Made by a program: the position numbers and the translations under genes. Positions 35,360 through 43,018 of a stretch of DNA of 64,000 nucleotides are shown piece by piece (within the stretch, counting starts at the first letter, position 1; every line of letters begins with the position of its first letter). The notes beneath the pieces are model-generated. The model was not told the origin of the DNA. It was given only the letters and a program-made list of their open reading frames with translations, and did not search any database. The stretch covers positions 62,001 through 126,000 of the forward strand of contig CAVYYV010000004.1 in the NCBI GenBank assembly GCA_963772815.1. The letters run 5' to 3'. Origin of the DNA: DATFFO01 sp963772815 (GTDB taxonomy: Bacteria; Actinomycetota; Acidimicrobiia; Spongiisociales; ZC4RG35).

Positions 35360-37146
35360 ATGACCCCGCGGCGGGGTTAGGAGACGAGCAAACCTTCACC
35401 GTCAACGCCGACGGGATGATTATCGATTACCAGGTCCCGGTTCCGATGAGCGACGGGGCGGTGCTGCGAGCCGACGTCTTCCGTCCCCCGCAAGAGGGGC
35501 GTTACCCGGTCATCCTCACCCACGGCATCTACGCCAAGGGTCTTTCCCTCGACGGGCCCATCTACCGGATGCAATGGGACAAGCTGGTGGCCAAGGACCC
35601 GTCGGTGTTGGAAGGCTCCACCAACAAGTACCAGGCGTGGGAGGTGACCGACCCGGAGCGATGGGTGCCACGCGGCTACGTGGTCATGCGGGTCGACTCC
35701 CGGGGTGCGGGATGGTCGCCCGGAACGCTTTGCCCGCGCAGCCCGCTCGAGTACTCCGACATCGCCGACTCGGTGGAGTGGGTCGGTACCCGGCCGTGGA
35801 GCAGCGGCCGGGTGGGAATCCTCGGTATCTCCTACTATGCGGTGATGGGGTGGGCAGCTGCAGAGCGCCAGCCCCCCCACCTGGCGGCGCTGATCGCCTG
35901 GGAGGGATTCACCGACGGCTACCGGGATGCTTACTACCACGGAGGGATCCTCAGCGAGTTCACGAAGACCTGGCAGCAGCGCCAGATCAACCCCATCCAG
36001 TACGGGCAGGGGGACCGCGCCCCTCGTAACCCCAACACCGGCCAGTCTGTGGCCGGTCCCGTCACGTTGTCCGAAGAGGAGCTGGAGCGGAACCGCATCG
36101 AGTCGTTTCCCGAGATCAAGTCCCACCCTCTCCGGGACGACTGGCACCGGGAACGCTCCATCGACCTGTCCCGGGTCACCGTCCCCTTCCTCTCCGCCGC
36201 CAACTGGGGTGGGCAGGGAATCCACCCGCGGGGCAACTTCAACGCTTTCGTCGAGGCACCATCCGAGCAGAAGTGGCTCGAGGCACACGGCGACACCCAC
36301 TGGACCCACTTCTACTCCGCTTACGGGCTGGATTTGCAGAAGCGCTTCTTCGACCATTTCCTCAAAGGGGAGGACAACGGCTTCGACCGGACCCCTCGGG
36401 TGCAGCTCAACATCCGCCGGCCGGGGGAGCGTTTCGAGTGGCGGGGCGAGGATAGCTGGCCTTTGGCCCGGACCCGCTGGGCGGAACTACTCCTCCAGCC
36501 CGACCTGACCCTCGGCCCGGAGGTGGCGGCGGAGGGAGCCGCCCTCGAGTACGAGACGATGGGGGAGGGACTCAACTTCCAGACCGAGCCCTTTGTCACC
36601 GAGACCGAGATCACCGGACCGCTGGCCGCCAAGCTGTTCATCTCCTCCTCCACGGTCGACGCCGACCTGTTCGTGATCGTGCGTCTGTTCGATCCCGATG
36701 GGACCGAGGTGACCTTCGAGGGCTCCACCGATCCCAACACGCCCATCGCCAGCGGCTGGCTGCGAGCCTCTCATCGGGCTCTCGATCCCGAGCGCAGCAA
36801 GACTTGGCAGCCGTTCCACCCTCACGACCACATTGAGCCGCTCCAACCGGGGAAGGTCTACGAGCTCGACATCGAGATCGTCCCCACTTGTATCGTCGTC
36901 CCTCCCGGTTACCGCCTCGGGCTGTGGATTCGGGGCAGGGATTACGAGTATCGGGGCCCGGTCGATGAGTACGGCCAGACCTTCTACTACGCCACCCGGG
37001 GAACGGGGGGAATGACCCACGCAGACCCCGACAACCGGCCCGCCGAGATCTTCGACACCACGGTCACCCTCCATGTGGGCGGAGAACACCCGTCCCGTCT
37101 GCTGATCCCTGTCATACCGCCGCCAGAAAGGGGTGCAACTACCTGA
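35356..37146 (+). CDS. CocE/NonD family hydrolase (X-Pro dipeptidyl-peptidase S15-like)
   Basis: 596 residues from ATG 35356 overlapping the upstream stop. The catalytic serine is S159 in GILGISYYA; a cap-domain region and the C-terminal jelly-roll domain (from about TEITGPLAAKLFISS) complete the CocE layout. Such enzymes cleave esters (cocaine esterase), beta-lactam side chains or amides. The histidine is probable in HGDTHWTHFY. It is the intact version of the frameshifted gene at the left window edge. Last gene of the operator-5 operon. Confidence 0.85.
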   Translation: MNDPAAGLGDEQTFTVNADGMIIDYQVPVPMSDGAVLRADVFRPPQEGRYPVILTHGIYAKGLSLDGPIYRMQWDKLVAKDPSVLEGSTNKYQAWEVTDPERWVPRGYVVMRVDSRGAGWSPGTLCPRSPLEYSDIADSVEWVGTRPWSSGRVGILGISYYAVMGWAAAERQPPHLAALIAWEGFTDGYRDAYYHGGILSEFTKTWQQRQINPIQYGQGDRAPRNPNTGQSVAGPVTLSEEELERNRIESFPEIKSHPLRDDWHRERSIDLSRVTVPFLSAANWGGQGIHPRGNFNAFVEAPSEQKWLEAHGDTHWTHFYSAYGLDLQKRFFDHFLKGEDNGFDRTPRVQLNIRRPGERFEWRGEDSWPLARTRWAELLLQPDLTLGPEVAAEGAALEYETMGEGLNFQTEPFVTETEITGPLAAKLFISSSTVDADLFVIVRLFDPDGTEVTFEGSTDPNTPIASGWLRASHRALDPERSKTWQPFHPHDHIEPLQPGKVYELDIEIVPTCIVVPPGYRLGLWIRGRDYEYRGPVDEYGQTFYYATRGTGGMTHADPDNRPAEIFDTTVTLHVGGEHPSRLLIPVIPPPERGATT

Positions 37147-37237
37147 TGGCCCAAACACCCGGTTTGGTGATCATCAGCCTGCCACGACAGCCTCTTTCCG
37201 CCGGCTGCACCGCGGGGAGGCATCTCTGCCCGGGGCC

Positions 37238-37251
37238 TGCAATCGATTTCG
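37238..37251. promoter_or_regulatory. LacI-type operator 6 (TGCAATCGATTTCG)
   Basis: Located 37 bases before the start of the hydrolase at 37289; one half-site is imperfect (TTT for TTG). A TAGGGT candidate -10 box is at 37256-37261. Confidence 0.6.
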
Positions 37252-37288
37252 GAGCTAGGGTGGTGGGTGCCCGAGACCAGGAGTCCTG

Positions 37289-38425
37289 ATGACGTCTGCA
37301 GAGCTGGGGTTCGCCCCCAACGAAGACCCGACTGTGGTGGTGCACGGAGGTTTCTATCGCCGCTGGTTCTCCATGATCGACGACATCTCCGAGCTCCAGG
37401 AGGCGGTGGGCCGGCTGGAGGCCACCACCGAAGACAAGTGGATCCCGGTCTGGCATGAGATGGGGGCCAAGCACGAGACGGAGGGGGACCGACTGGAGGC
37501 AGCAGGTGATTACCGGGGCGCTCGCCGGGCCTACCTGCAGGCCAAGACCTACTACGCCATCGGCCGCTTTCCCGGTGAGGTGAGCGAGCCGAAGCGGCGG
37601 ATCAGCGAAGACTGCGGCCGCGCCTACCGCAAGGCCTGCGCCCACCTCGACCCTCCGGTCGAGTTGGTGGAGTTCGAGCATGAGGGACGGACCATCCGCG
37701 CCCATTTCCGCGCCCCTCTTACCGATGCTCCTGCGTCGGGGGTGCTGATTATGTGTGGGGCCGACGTCTTCAAAGAGGACCGGGGGTGGGCCCAGGATCT
37801 GTGTCTCGAGAACGGAATGGCTGCACTGGTGATGGACGGCCCGGGCACGGGGGAGAACCCCTTCCCATGGGCTCCGGAGTCGGTGTCCGCCTGGGAGGCG
37901 GCGATCGACTATCTGGCGGGCCGGCCCGAGGTGGACGGATCGAGGGTTGGGGCGTTCGGTATCAGCAGGGGCGGGTACTCGGTGATGCAGCTGGCCGGGA
38001 CCGCACCGGACAAGGTGGGGGCGGTGGTGGCCAATGCCGGGCACCCGTTCGGGTACGTCATGGACGACGAGGAGCTGGAGCAATTCGTGCGTGTGCGCAA
38101 CGAACGGGCCACCTGGCGCTTCGGGGCTCCCGACGACCCGCCCTCGTTTCCCTCCACCTCGGTGGAGAGGGAGCGGGAGGAGTTCGGACGCTGGGCTCTG
38201 TCGGAGCAGGGAATCCTCGACGACATCACCATGCCGGTGCTGATGATCAACGGCAAGCTCGACCATCTCGCCCCCATCGGCAACATCTACTTCATGCTCG
38301 AGACCGGCCCCGTCACCGGCAAGGAGGCCCGCGTCTATCCCGATGCCGGCCACTGCGCCTTCAAGTACTTCGACCACTGGGCCCCGGCCACGTTCCGCTG
38401 GCTGGCCACCAAGCTGTCTCCATAG
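37289..38425 (+). CDS. Alpha/beta hydrolase (FrsA/2,6-dihydroxypseudooxynicotine-hydrolase-like)
   Basis: 378 residues. A helical N-terminal region (about 1-125) is followed by the hydrolase core with the nucleophile S226 in GAFGISRGGYS, the acid in NGKLDHLAP and the histidine in DAGHCAF. The N-terminal helical cap is a hallmark of C-C bond hydrolases such as 2,6-dihydroxypseudooxynicotine hydrolase and of FrsA-like proteins. It forms a single-gene unit behind operator 6 and is convergent with the sulfurtransferase. The substrate is unknown. Confidence 0.8.
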   Translation: MTSAELGFAPNEDPTVVVHGGFYRRWFSMIDDISELQEAVGRLEATTEDKWIPVWHEMGAKHETEGDRLEAAGDYRGARRAYLQAKTYYAIGRFPGEVSEPKRRISEDCGRAYRKACAHLDPPVELVEFEHEGRTIRAHFRAPLTDAPASGVLIMCGADVFKEDRGWAQDLCLENGMAALVMDGPGTGENPFPWAPESVSAWEAAIDYLAGRPEVDGSRVGAFGISRGGYSVMQLAGTAPDKVGAVVANAGHPFGYVMDDEELEQFVRVRNERATWRFGAPDDPPSFPSTSVEREREEFGRWALSEQGILDDITMPVLMINGKLDHLAPIGNIYFMLETGPVTGKEARVYPDAGHCAFKYFDHWAPATFRWLATKLSP

Positions 38426-38457
38426 CCCCCAGGGGATATGGGCTGTCTCACCAGGCG

Positions 38458-39315
38458 CTAACGCGCTATGGGCACCCCGACGATCGACCCCCATTCGGTC
38501 CAGGAGCCGTCGTAGACCCGGACCCCTTCCAGACCGGCCAGCCTGGTGGCGGCGAACCAACCCAACGACGCCCGGTGTGACAAGCGGCAGTAGGTGATCA
38601 CGTCCAAGCCCTCGTCGGCCCCTACGGATTCCAGCCGGGCCCGGATCTCGGCGGCGGGAAGGAAGCGGCCAGTGTCGTCGAGGAGGCGCTCGCGGGGGAG
38701 ATTGCGAGCCCCGGGTATGTGGCCGGCACGCTCGGCTCCGTGATCGTAGGGGGCGGTGACCGGCGAGACGCGTTCGCCTCGGTACTCCTCGTCCGAGCGG
38801 AGATCGACCAGCACCCGGTCGGGGCGTCCCAGGCCGTCGAGTATCTCGTCGCGTCCCACCCGGCTGCCGTGGTTCTCGTCGCCCGCCGTCACCCGCCCCC
38901 GCCGCACGGGCGGAGGGGGCTCCTCGGTGGTCGGCCTGCCCTCCGCCAGCCAGGTGGGACGGCCCCCGTCCACCACCACCGCCAGATGGTCCAGCCCGGT
39001 CAGGGTGAGCACCCAGTAGGCGTAGGTGGCGAACTGGAGAGGGTCTCCAACGAGGGCCAGGGTGGTCCCATCCGAGACCCCCAGATCCTCGAGTCGGCGG
39101 GCCATCGCCGCCGCAGCCGGGAAGCGGCGGTCGGTCTCGTGCCAGCACAACTCCTTCCACCAGCGAATCTGTGCCCCCGGGACATGGCCCCCGGGCGTCG
39201 AGGCGGGAGAACCGGGGGGATGGAACGGCACCTCCACCACCACCACGTCGGGGTCATCGAGATGCTCCTCCAGCCAAGTCTGGGTAATCAGGGGCCCCGG
39301 GGTCGACGCGGTCAC
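38458..39315 (-). CDS. Sulfurtransferase with two rhodanese domains
   Basis: 285 residues from a GTG at 39315 that overlaps the OsmC stop codon by one base. Two rhodanese modules: the inactive N-terminal one (HVPGAQIRWW) and the C-terminal one with HIPGARNLP and the active loop TYCRLSHRAS, whose cysteine accepts sulfur. It resembles 3-mercaptopyruvate or thiosulfate sulfurtransferases. It is paired with an OsmC protein, and both lie next to the selenoprotein operon on the other strand, which suggests thiol, sulfur or selenium handling (inference). Confidence 0.85.
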   Translation of the reverse strand: MTASTPGPLITQTWLEEHLDDPDVVVVEVPFHPPGSPASTPGGHVPGAQIRWWKELCWHETDRRFPAAAAMARRLEDLGVSDGTTLALVGDPLQFATYAYWVLTLTGLDHLAVVVDGGRPTWLAEGRPTTEEPPPPVRRGRVTAGDENHGSRVGRDEILDGLGRPDRVLVDLRSDEEYRGERVSPVTAPYDHGAERAGHIPGARNLPRERLLDDTGRFLPAAEIRARLESVGADEGLDVITYCRLSHRASLGWFAATRLAGLEGVRVYDGSWTEWGSIVGVPIAR

Positions 39316-39710
39316 TACTCCACCTCGAAGGAGAACTCGATGGCAGGCTCGGCGGCCAACGTGTTGTGGATCTTGCATGCCGACGCCACCCGCCGCAGCG
39401 TCTCCTGGCGGCGGGGCTCGGCGTCGGTCCGCAGGCTCATCGAGGCATGGATGGACGAGATCCGGTCGGGATGCTCGGCGGTGTCGCAGTCCACCACCAT
39501 CCTGACTCCCTCCACCGATATATGCTGCCCGCGGGCGAACGAGACCATGGTCCCCATCATGCAGCTGGCGAGAGCGCCCAGCAGCAGTTCGGTGGGGCGA
39601 AAGCCGTCACCCGGGCCACCCGCCTCCAACGTGTCATCGACCACGATCTCGTTGCCGCGAGCGCGAATCACGAACCGCCGACCGCTGACCTGCTCCACGT
39701 CGACCTTCAC
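39315..39710 (-). CDS. OsmC family protein
   Basis: 131 residues. It shows the OsmC/Ohr fold landmarks GFRPTELLLGALASCMMGTM with the reactive cysteine in ASCM, and a second cysteine in VVDCDTAEH. These proteins reduce organic hydroperoxides or handle thiol adducts. It overlaps the rhodanese gene and is divergent from the selenoprotein B-like gene across operator 7, so both directions could respond to the regulator. Confidence 0.8.
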   Translation of the reverse strand: MKVDVEQVSGRRFVIRARGNEIVVDDTLEAGGPGDGFRPTELLLGALASCMMGTMVSFARGQHISVEGVRMVVDCDTAEHPDRISSIHASMSLRTDAEPRRQETLRRVASACKIHNTLAAEPAIEFSFEVE

Positions 39711-39747
39711 ACCTCACCTCCGCTGTGGGGAGGGTCATGGTAGGCTC

Positions 39748-39761
39748 TGCAAACGATTGCT
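39748..39761. promoter_or_regulatory. LacI-type operator 7 (TGCAAACGATTGCT)
   Basis: Between the OsmC-rhodanese operon (start 39710, minus) and the selenoprotein operon (start 39819, plus). A TAGGCT candidate -10 box directly upstream at 39741-39746 would place the operator at the transcription start of the plus-strand gene. Confidence 0.75.
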
Positions 39762-39818
39762 GGGCTCAGCCGCTCGGCTTCATCAACCGACCCTGCAGCA
39801 AGAATGAGGTGACAAGCG

Positions 39819-40595
39819 ATGCCGTCCAAGCTCGATCCAGCCGACTTCGAGGGCAAATTCGAGTCCTGGGTGAAGTTCATCGCCGCCAACCATCACGGCG
39901 CCAACCACCGGGGGGTGGAGGAGGCTGTGTTCCAGCCCCTGACCAAGCCGTTGGCGGACTCACGGGTGGCTCTGGTCAGCAGTGCCGGTGTCCATCTCGA
40001 CGACCAGGCTCCCTTTCATGTGGAGACGACGGCCGGCGACTCCACCCACCGGCTCATCCCCGACGACGTCGAAATGGGCCGGCTTCGCTTCACCCACACC
40101 CATTACGACACTGCCCCGGCTGAGAAGGATCCCAACGTCGTCTTCCCTCTCGACCGTCTCCATGAGGCGGTGGAGCGGGGTCGGATCGGATCCACGTCAC
40201 CGACCCATATCGGCTTGATGGGGTTCAATCCCGACCCCACCGCCATCGCCGACGAGACCGCCCCCGCCGTGGTCGACATCCTCACCTCGTGCGAGGTGGA
40301 CGTGGTAGTGATGGTTCCCGGTTGACCGATGTGCCACCGGTCGGTCGGACTGGTCCAGGCGGCGCTTGAGAGGGCGGGCATGTCGACGGTGAGCGTGGCG
40401 ATGCGCCCGGAGATCTCGCTGGGTATGAAGGTTCCACGTGCTGCCTACGTCAGGTTCCCCCTCGGCAACCCCTTCGGCGAACCAGGGCGCCCCGACCAGC
40501 AGAACCGGATCCTCGAGGACCTGTTCCTCCTCCTGGAGACGGCCAAGGAGCCCCAGGTGGTGGAGCTTCCCTACCGCTGGCGGAGGTGGCTGTGA
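39819..40595 (+). CDS. Glycine/betaine/sarcosine/D-proline reductase selenoprotein B-like family protein (in-frame UGA)
   Basis: 258 residues when TGA 40323-40325 is read as Sec169. The sequence around it, VVVMVPG-U-PMCHRSVGLVQ, is the hallmark UxxC site of the reductase selenoprotein B-like family. Upstream SRVALVSSAGVH and downstream PRAAYVRFPLGNPFGEP are also family-typical. Both halves share one frame. A SECIS-like hairpin follows at 40336-40354. It is shorter than GrdB (about 430 residues) and no GrdA or GrdC partner is here, so it is unlikely to be a classical glycine reductase. Its reaction is unknown. It heads an operon with a 95-residue protein, behind operator 7. Confidence 0.88.
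40336..40354 (+). promoter_or_regulatory. Candidate bacterial SECIS element of the selenoprotein B-like gene
   Basis: ACCGGUC (40336-40342) pairs with GACUGGU (40348-40354), seven pairs with one G-U, around the loop GGUCG. The loop occupies nucleotides 18-22 after the UGA and starts GGU, very close to the E. coli fdhF arrangement. GCC 40333-40335 can add three pairs with GGC 40358-40360. Confidence 0.75.
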
Positions 40596-40879
40596 GCACC
40601 CCTTATGAACAGATGAGTGCCCGGACCGAGGCACTGGAAACCGCCTTCTACGCCCTGCTGGACGTGTGCGATCAGTATCGGGAGACGGTGGGGACGCTCC
40701 TGGCGGATGAGAAATCGGCCGCCGAGCCCCGTCCCCAGCTAGTTCATCGGCTGGAGCAGCTTTCGGGGCGGATCGGCCAACTGGTCGGCATCCTGGAGGA
40801 CGATGCGCTCACCGTGATGCTCCCCATGCTGGACCGGTTGTTCGCCGTCAAACGGGCGGAAGCGGGCGTCGACATCTGA
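40592..40879 (+). CDS. Small uncharacterised helical protein co-transcribed with the selenoprotein
   Basis: 95 residues from GTG 40592, whose last two bases are part of the upstream stop (GTGA); GTG 40586 is an alternative start. The sequence is strongly helical and charged (ARTEALETAFYALLDVCDQY, HRLEQLSGRIGQLVGILEDD), probably a short coiled coil. It has one cysteine and no metal motif. I do not recognise the family. Translational coupling suggests it works with the selenoprotein, perhaps as a partner subunit. Confidence 0.65.
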   Translation: MSTPYEQMSARTEALETAFYALLDVCDQYRETVGTLLADEKSAAEPRPQLVHRLEQLSGRIGQLVGILEDDALTVMLPMLDRLFAVKRAEAGVDI

Positions 40880-40895
40880 ACGGGCCCCGGGCTCA

Positions 40896-41879
40896 CTACA
40901 TGTCGATCGAGCCCAGCAGCCCGAGTCTGTCCAGATCCTCGCTCAGGTTGGCCAGTTCACGCTGGTCCAGGGGGATCAGGGGCGGACGCACCGGGCCCTG
41001 GTCCAGTCCCATCAACCGCAGCCAAGCCTTGAGCTGAGCTATGGGGATGGCGCCGCGGCCCTGGGCCAGCCAGGGCCCGTGTATCCATCGCTCGAAGGCG
41101 GCTCGCTCGCCTTCAAGGCGGGAGTGCGTCGCCCAGGCGCGCTCCACCTCGCCTCGATCGGCCTGAGCGGTGTAGTCGTTCACGGGGCGCCGCTCGGGAG
41201 TCTGGAACAGGGCCAGCGCCGGTGTGGACATGAGGGCACGAAAACCGTGATCGAGGTGGAGGCCGAGCCAGGCCTCCTCGGAGGCGTCGCACACCACGAT
41301 GCGGTCGCCCACCCGCTCCTGCACCTCCAGCAAATGGGGACGGGGCTTGGGGTTCTTGATTCCGCACACCGTCTCCAGGTCGGCCAACTCCTCGATCAGT
41401 TGCGGGCTGAGCGTGTAGCCGGAGTACGAGGTGTTGAAGAGGAAGAATGGGACGGCCGACTCTGCGGTGAGGCGGCGATACCAGTTGCGGATCAGATCAT
41501 CAGAGGGGTTGAGGGGAAAGTACGGGTTCATGGCGATGACGAAGTCGGCCCCGATTTCGGAGGCATGACGGCACAGGGCGGCCGCCTCGGCGTATACGTG
41601 GTGGCCGGTGTGAGCCATCACCGGCACCCGGCCGGCCGCGATCTCGACCACCACCTCGTGGCAGCGGCGCCGCTCATCGGAGGTCAGCGCCCAGAATTCG
41701 CCCATCACCCCGCCGCAGAAGATGCCATCCACCGCCAGCGCCTCGATGTAATAGTCGACCGACCGGCGCAAACCCGGCTCGTCGAGGGCTCCGTCTGGAG
41801 CGAAGGGGGTGGGGATGGCGATCCACAGTCCCTTGACCTTGTCGAAGGCCGCTTGCTTGGCGGGGCTGAGGGTCGTCAT
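40896..41879 (-). CDS. Dihydrodipicolinate synthase/N-acetylneuraminate lyase family protein
   Basis: 327 residues from ATG 41879, overlapping the stop of the threonine-synthase-like gene (ATGA). Class I aldolase TIM barrel: substrate-carboxylate loop GGVMGEF (usually GTTGE), Schiff-base lysine K175 in VCGIKNPK, and YxxGY in NTSYSGY. The altered GVMGE loop and the catabolic context argue against lysine biosynthesis and for a 2-oxoacid aldolase or dehydratase. Last gene of the M24, PLP enzyme, aldolase operon behind operator 8. Confidence 0.8.
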   Translation of the reverse strand: MTTLSPAKQAAFDKVKGLWIAIPTPFAPDGALDEPGLRRSVDYYIEALAVDGIFCGGVMGEFWALTSDERRRCHEVVVEIAAGRVPVMAHTGHHVYAEAAALCRHASEIGADFVIAMNPYFPLNPSDDLIRNWYRRLTAESAVPFFLFNTSYSGYTLSPQLIEELADLETVCGIKNPKPRPHLLEVQERVGDRIVVCDASEEAWLGLHLDHGFRALMSTPALALFQTPERRPVNDYTAQADRGEVERAWATHSRLEGERAAFERWIHGPWLAQGRGAIPIAQLKAWLRLMGLDQGPVRPPLIPLDQRELANLSEDLDRLGLLGSIDM

Positions 41880-43018
41880 CGATACTTGAGCCCGGTCCCG
41901 GTGTTGAACGCGACCACCCGCTCTTCGGGCCGGATCCAGCCCTGGTCCCGGAGCCGCAGGTAGGCGGCCCACACCGCTCCGCCCTCGGGGCAGACGTCGA
42001 TGCCGGATCGTCGGGCGAGGGACGTGGTCCCGGAGGCGATGTCTTCCTCACTCACCGCCAGCGCGGTTCCCTTCGTTTCCCGCAATGCGCGCAGGCAGAG
42101 GAACCCACCGATCGGGGAGGGAACCCTGAGCCCGAAGGCGCTGGTAGCCGGATTCTCCCAAGGCCGGGTTCGCTCGGCCCCCTCCTCAAGTGCCCGAACC
42201 ACCGGTGCGCATCCCTCGGACTGCACCGATACCAGCCGTGGTGGAGGGTCGGCCGTCCAGCCCATCTCGCTCATCTCCCCGAAAGCCTTCCACATGCCGA
42301 TGAGGCCGGTCCCGCCTCCGGTTGGGTAGAGAATCACATCGGGAAGGTGGCCGCCGAACTGCTCCCACAACTCGTACCCCATCGTCTTCTTTCCTTCCAC
42401 CCGGTAGGGCTCTTTCAGGGTGGACACGTCGAAGTCGCCCACCTGGCGATGGTCGGACAGCCATCTCCCCGCATCAGAGATCGTGCCCGACACCAGCTCC
42501 ACCGCGGCTCCATAGAGTCGGCACTCCTCGACGAAGGCCGTCGGGGTGTCGGCCGGCATGGCCACGGCTACCGGGACTCCTGCCCGGGCACCGTAAGCCG
42601 ACAGCGCCCCGGCCGCATTTCCGGCCGAGGGGGCAACCAGCCTCCGGGCTCCCAACCTCGTGGCGGCCGACACCGCCATGGTCATCCCCCGGGCCTTGAA
42701 GGAGCCGGTCGGATTGCGGGACTCATCCTTGACCCACACCCCCTCGTCTACCTCCAGTAGAGGGGTCCAACCCTCCCCCAGAGTCACTGCCTCGTCCCGG
42801 GGGACGGGCAGGACGCGGTGATAGCGCCAAAGGGAGGAGTCGGAGGGATCGATGACCTCGGCCGGGGTGGATGCCCGGGGAAGATCCACGTCGACCCGCA
42901 GTGGCATGCCGCATGCCGGGCAGGTGGTCTGGAGTCGGTCGTGGGGCCAGCCACGACCGCAATCGAAGCAACTTAGGGACACCTCGGTCTCTTCCAGTGT
43001 CTGGGCTCTCTCGGTCAT
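41876..43018 (-). CDS. Threonine synthase-like PLP-dependent enzyme (fold type II)
   Basis: 380 residues. An N-terminal zinc-ribbon-like segment has C17, C20, C33 and C36. The PLP lysine is K108 in NPTGSFKARG, and the phosphate-binding loop is PTGGGTGL. This is the threonine synthase/diaminopropionate-lyase type fold catalysing beta- or gamma-elimination or replacement. Being in an operon with an M24 hydrolase and a DapA-like aldolase, it may act on an amino-acid intermediate released by the M24 enzyme instead of in threonine synthesis (inference). Confidence 0.8.
   Translation of the reverse strand: MTERAQTLEETEVSLSCFDCGRGWPHDRLQTTCPACGMPLRVDVDLPRASTPAEVIDPSDSSLWRYHRVLPVPRDEAVTLGEGWTPLLEVDEGVWVKDESRNPTGSFKARGMTMAVSAATRLGARRLVAPSAGNAAGALSAYGARAGVPVAVAMPADTPTAFVEECRLYGAAVELVSGTISDAGRWLSDHRQVGDFDVSTLKEPYRVEGKKTMGYELWEQFGGHLPDVILYPTGGGTGLIGMWKAFGEMSEMGWTADPPPRLVSVQSEGCAPVVRALEEGAERTRPWENPATSAFGLRVPSPIGGFLCLRALRETKGTALAVSEEDIASGTTSLARRSGIDVCPEGGAVWAAYLRLRDQGWIRPEERVVAFNTGTGLKYR

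Noticed and set aside
37139..39160. Very long antisense open frames, for example opposite the hydrolase at 37289 and opposite the aldehyde dehydrogenase
   Set aside because: They are shadows caused by strong GC bias at third codon positions; the opposite-strand proteins have full family motifs.
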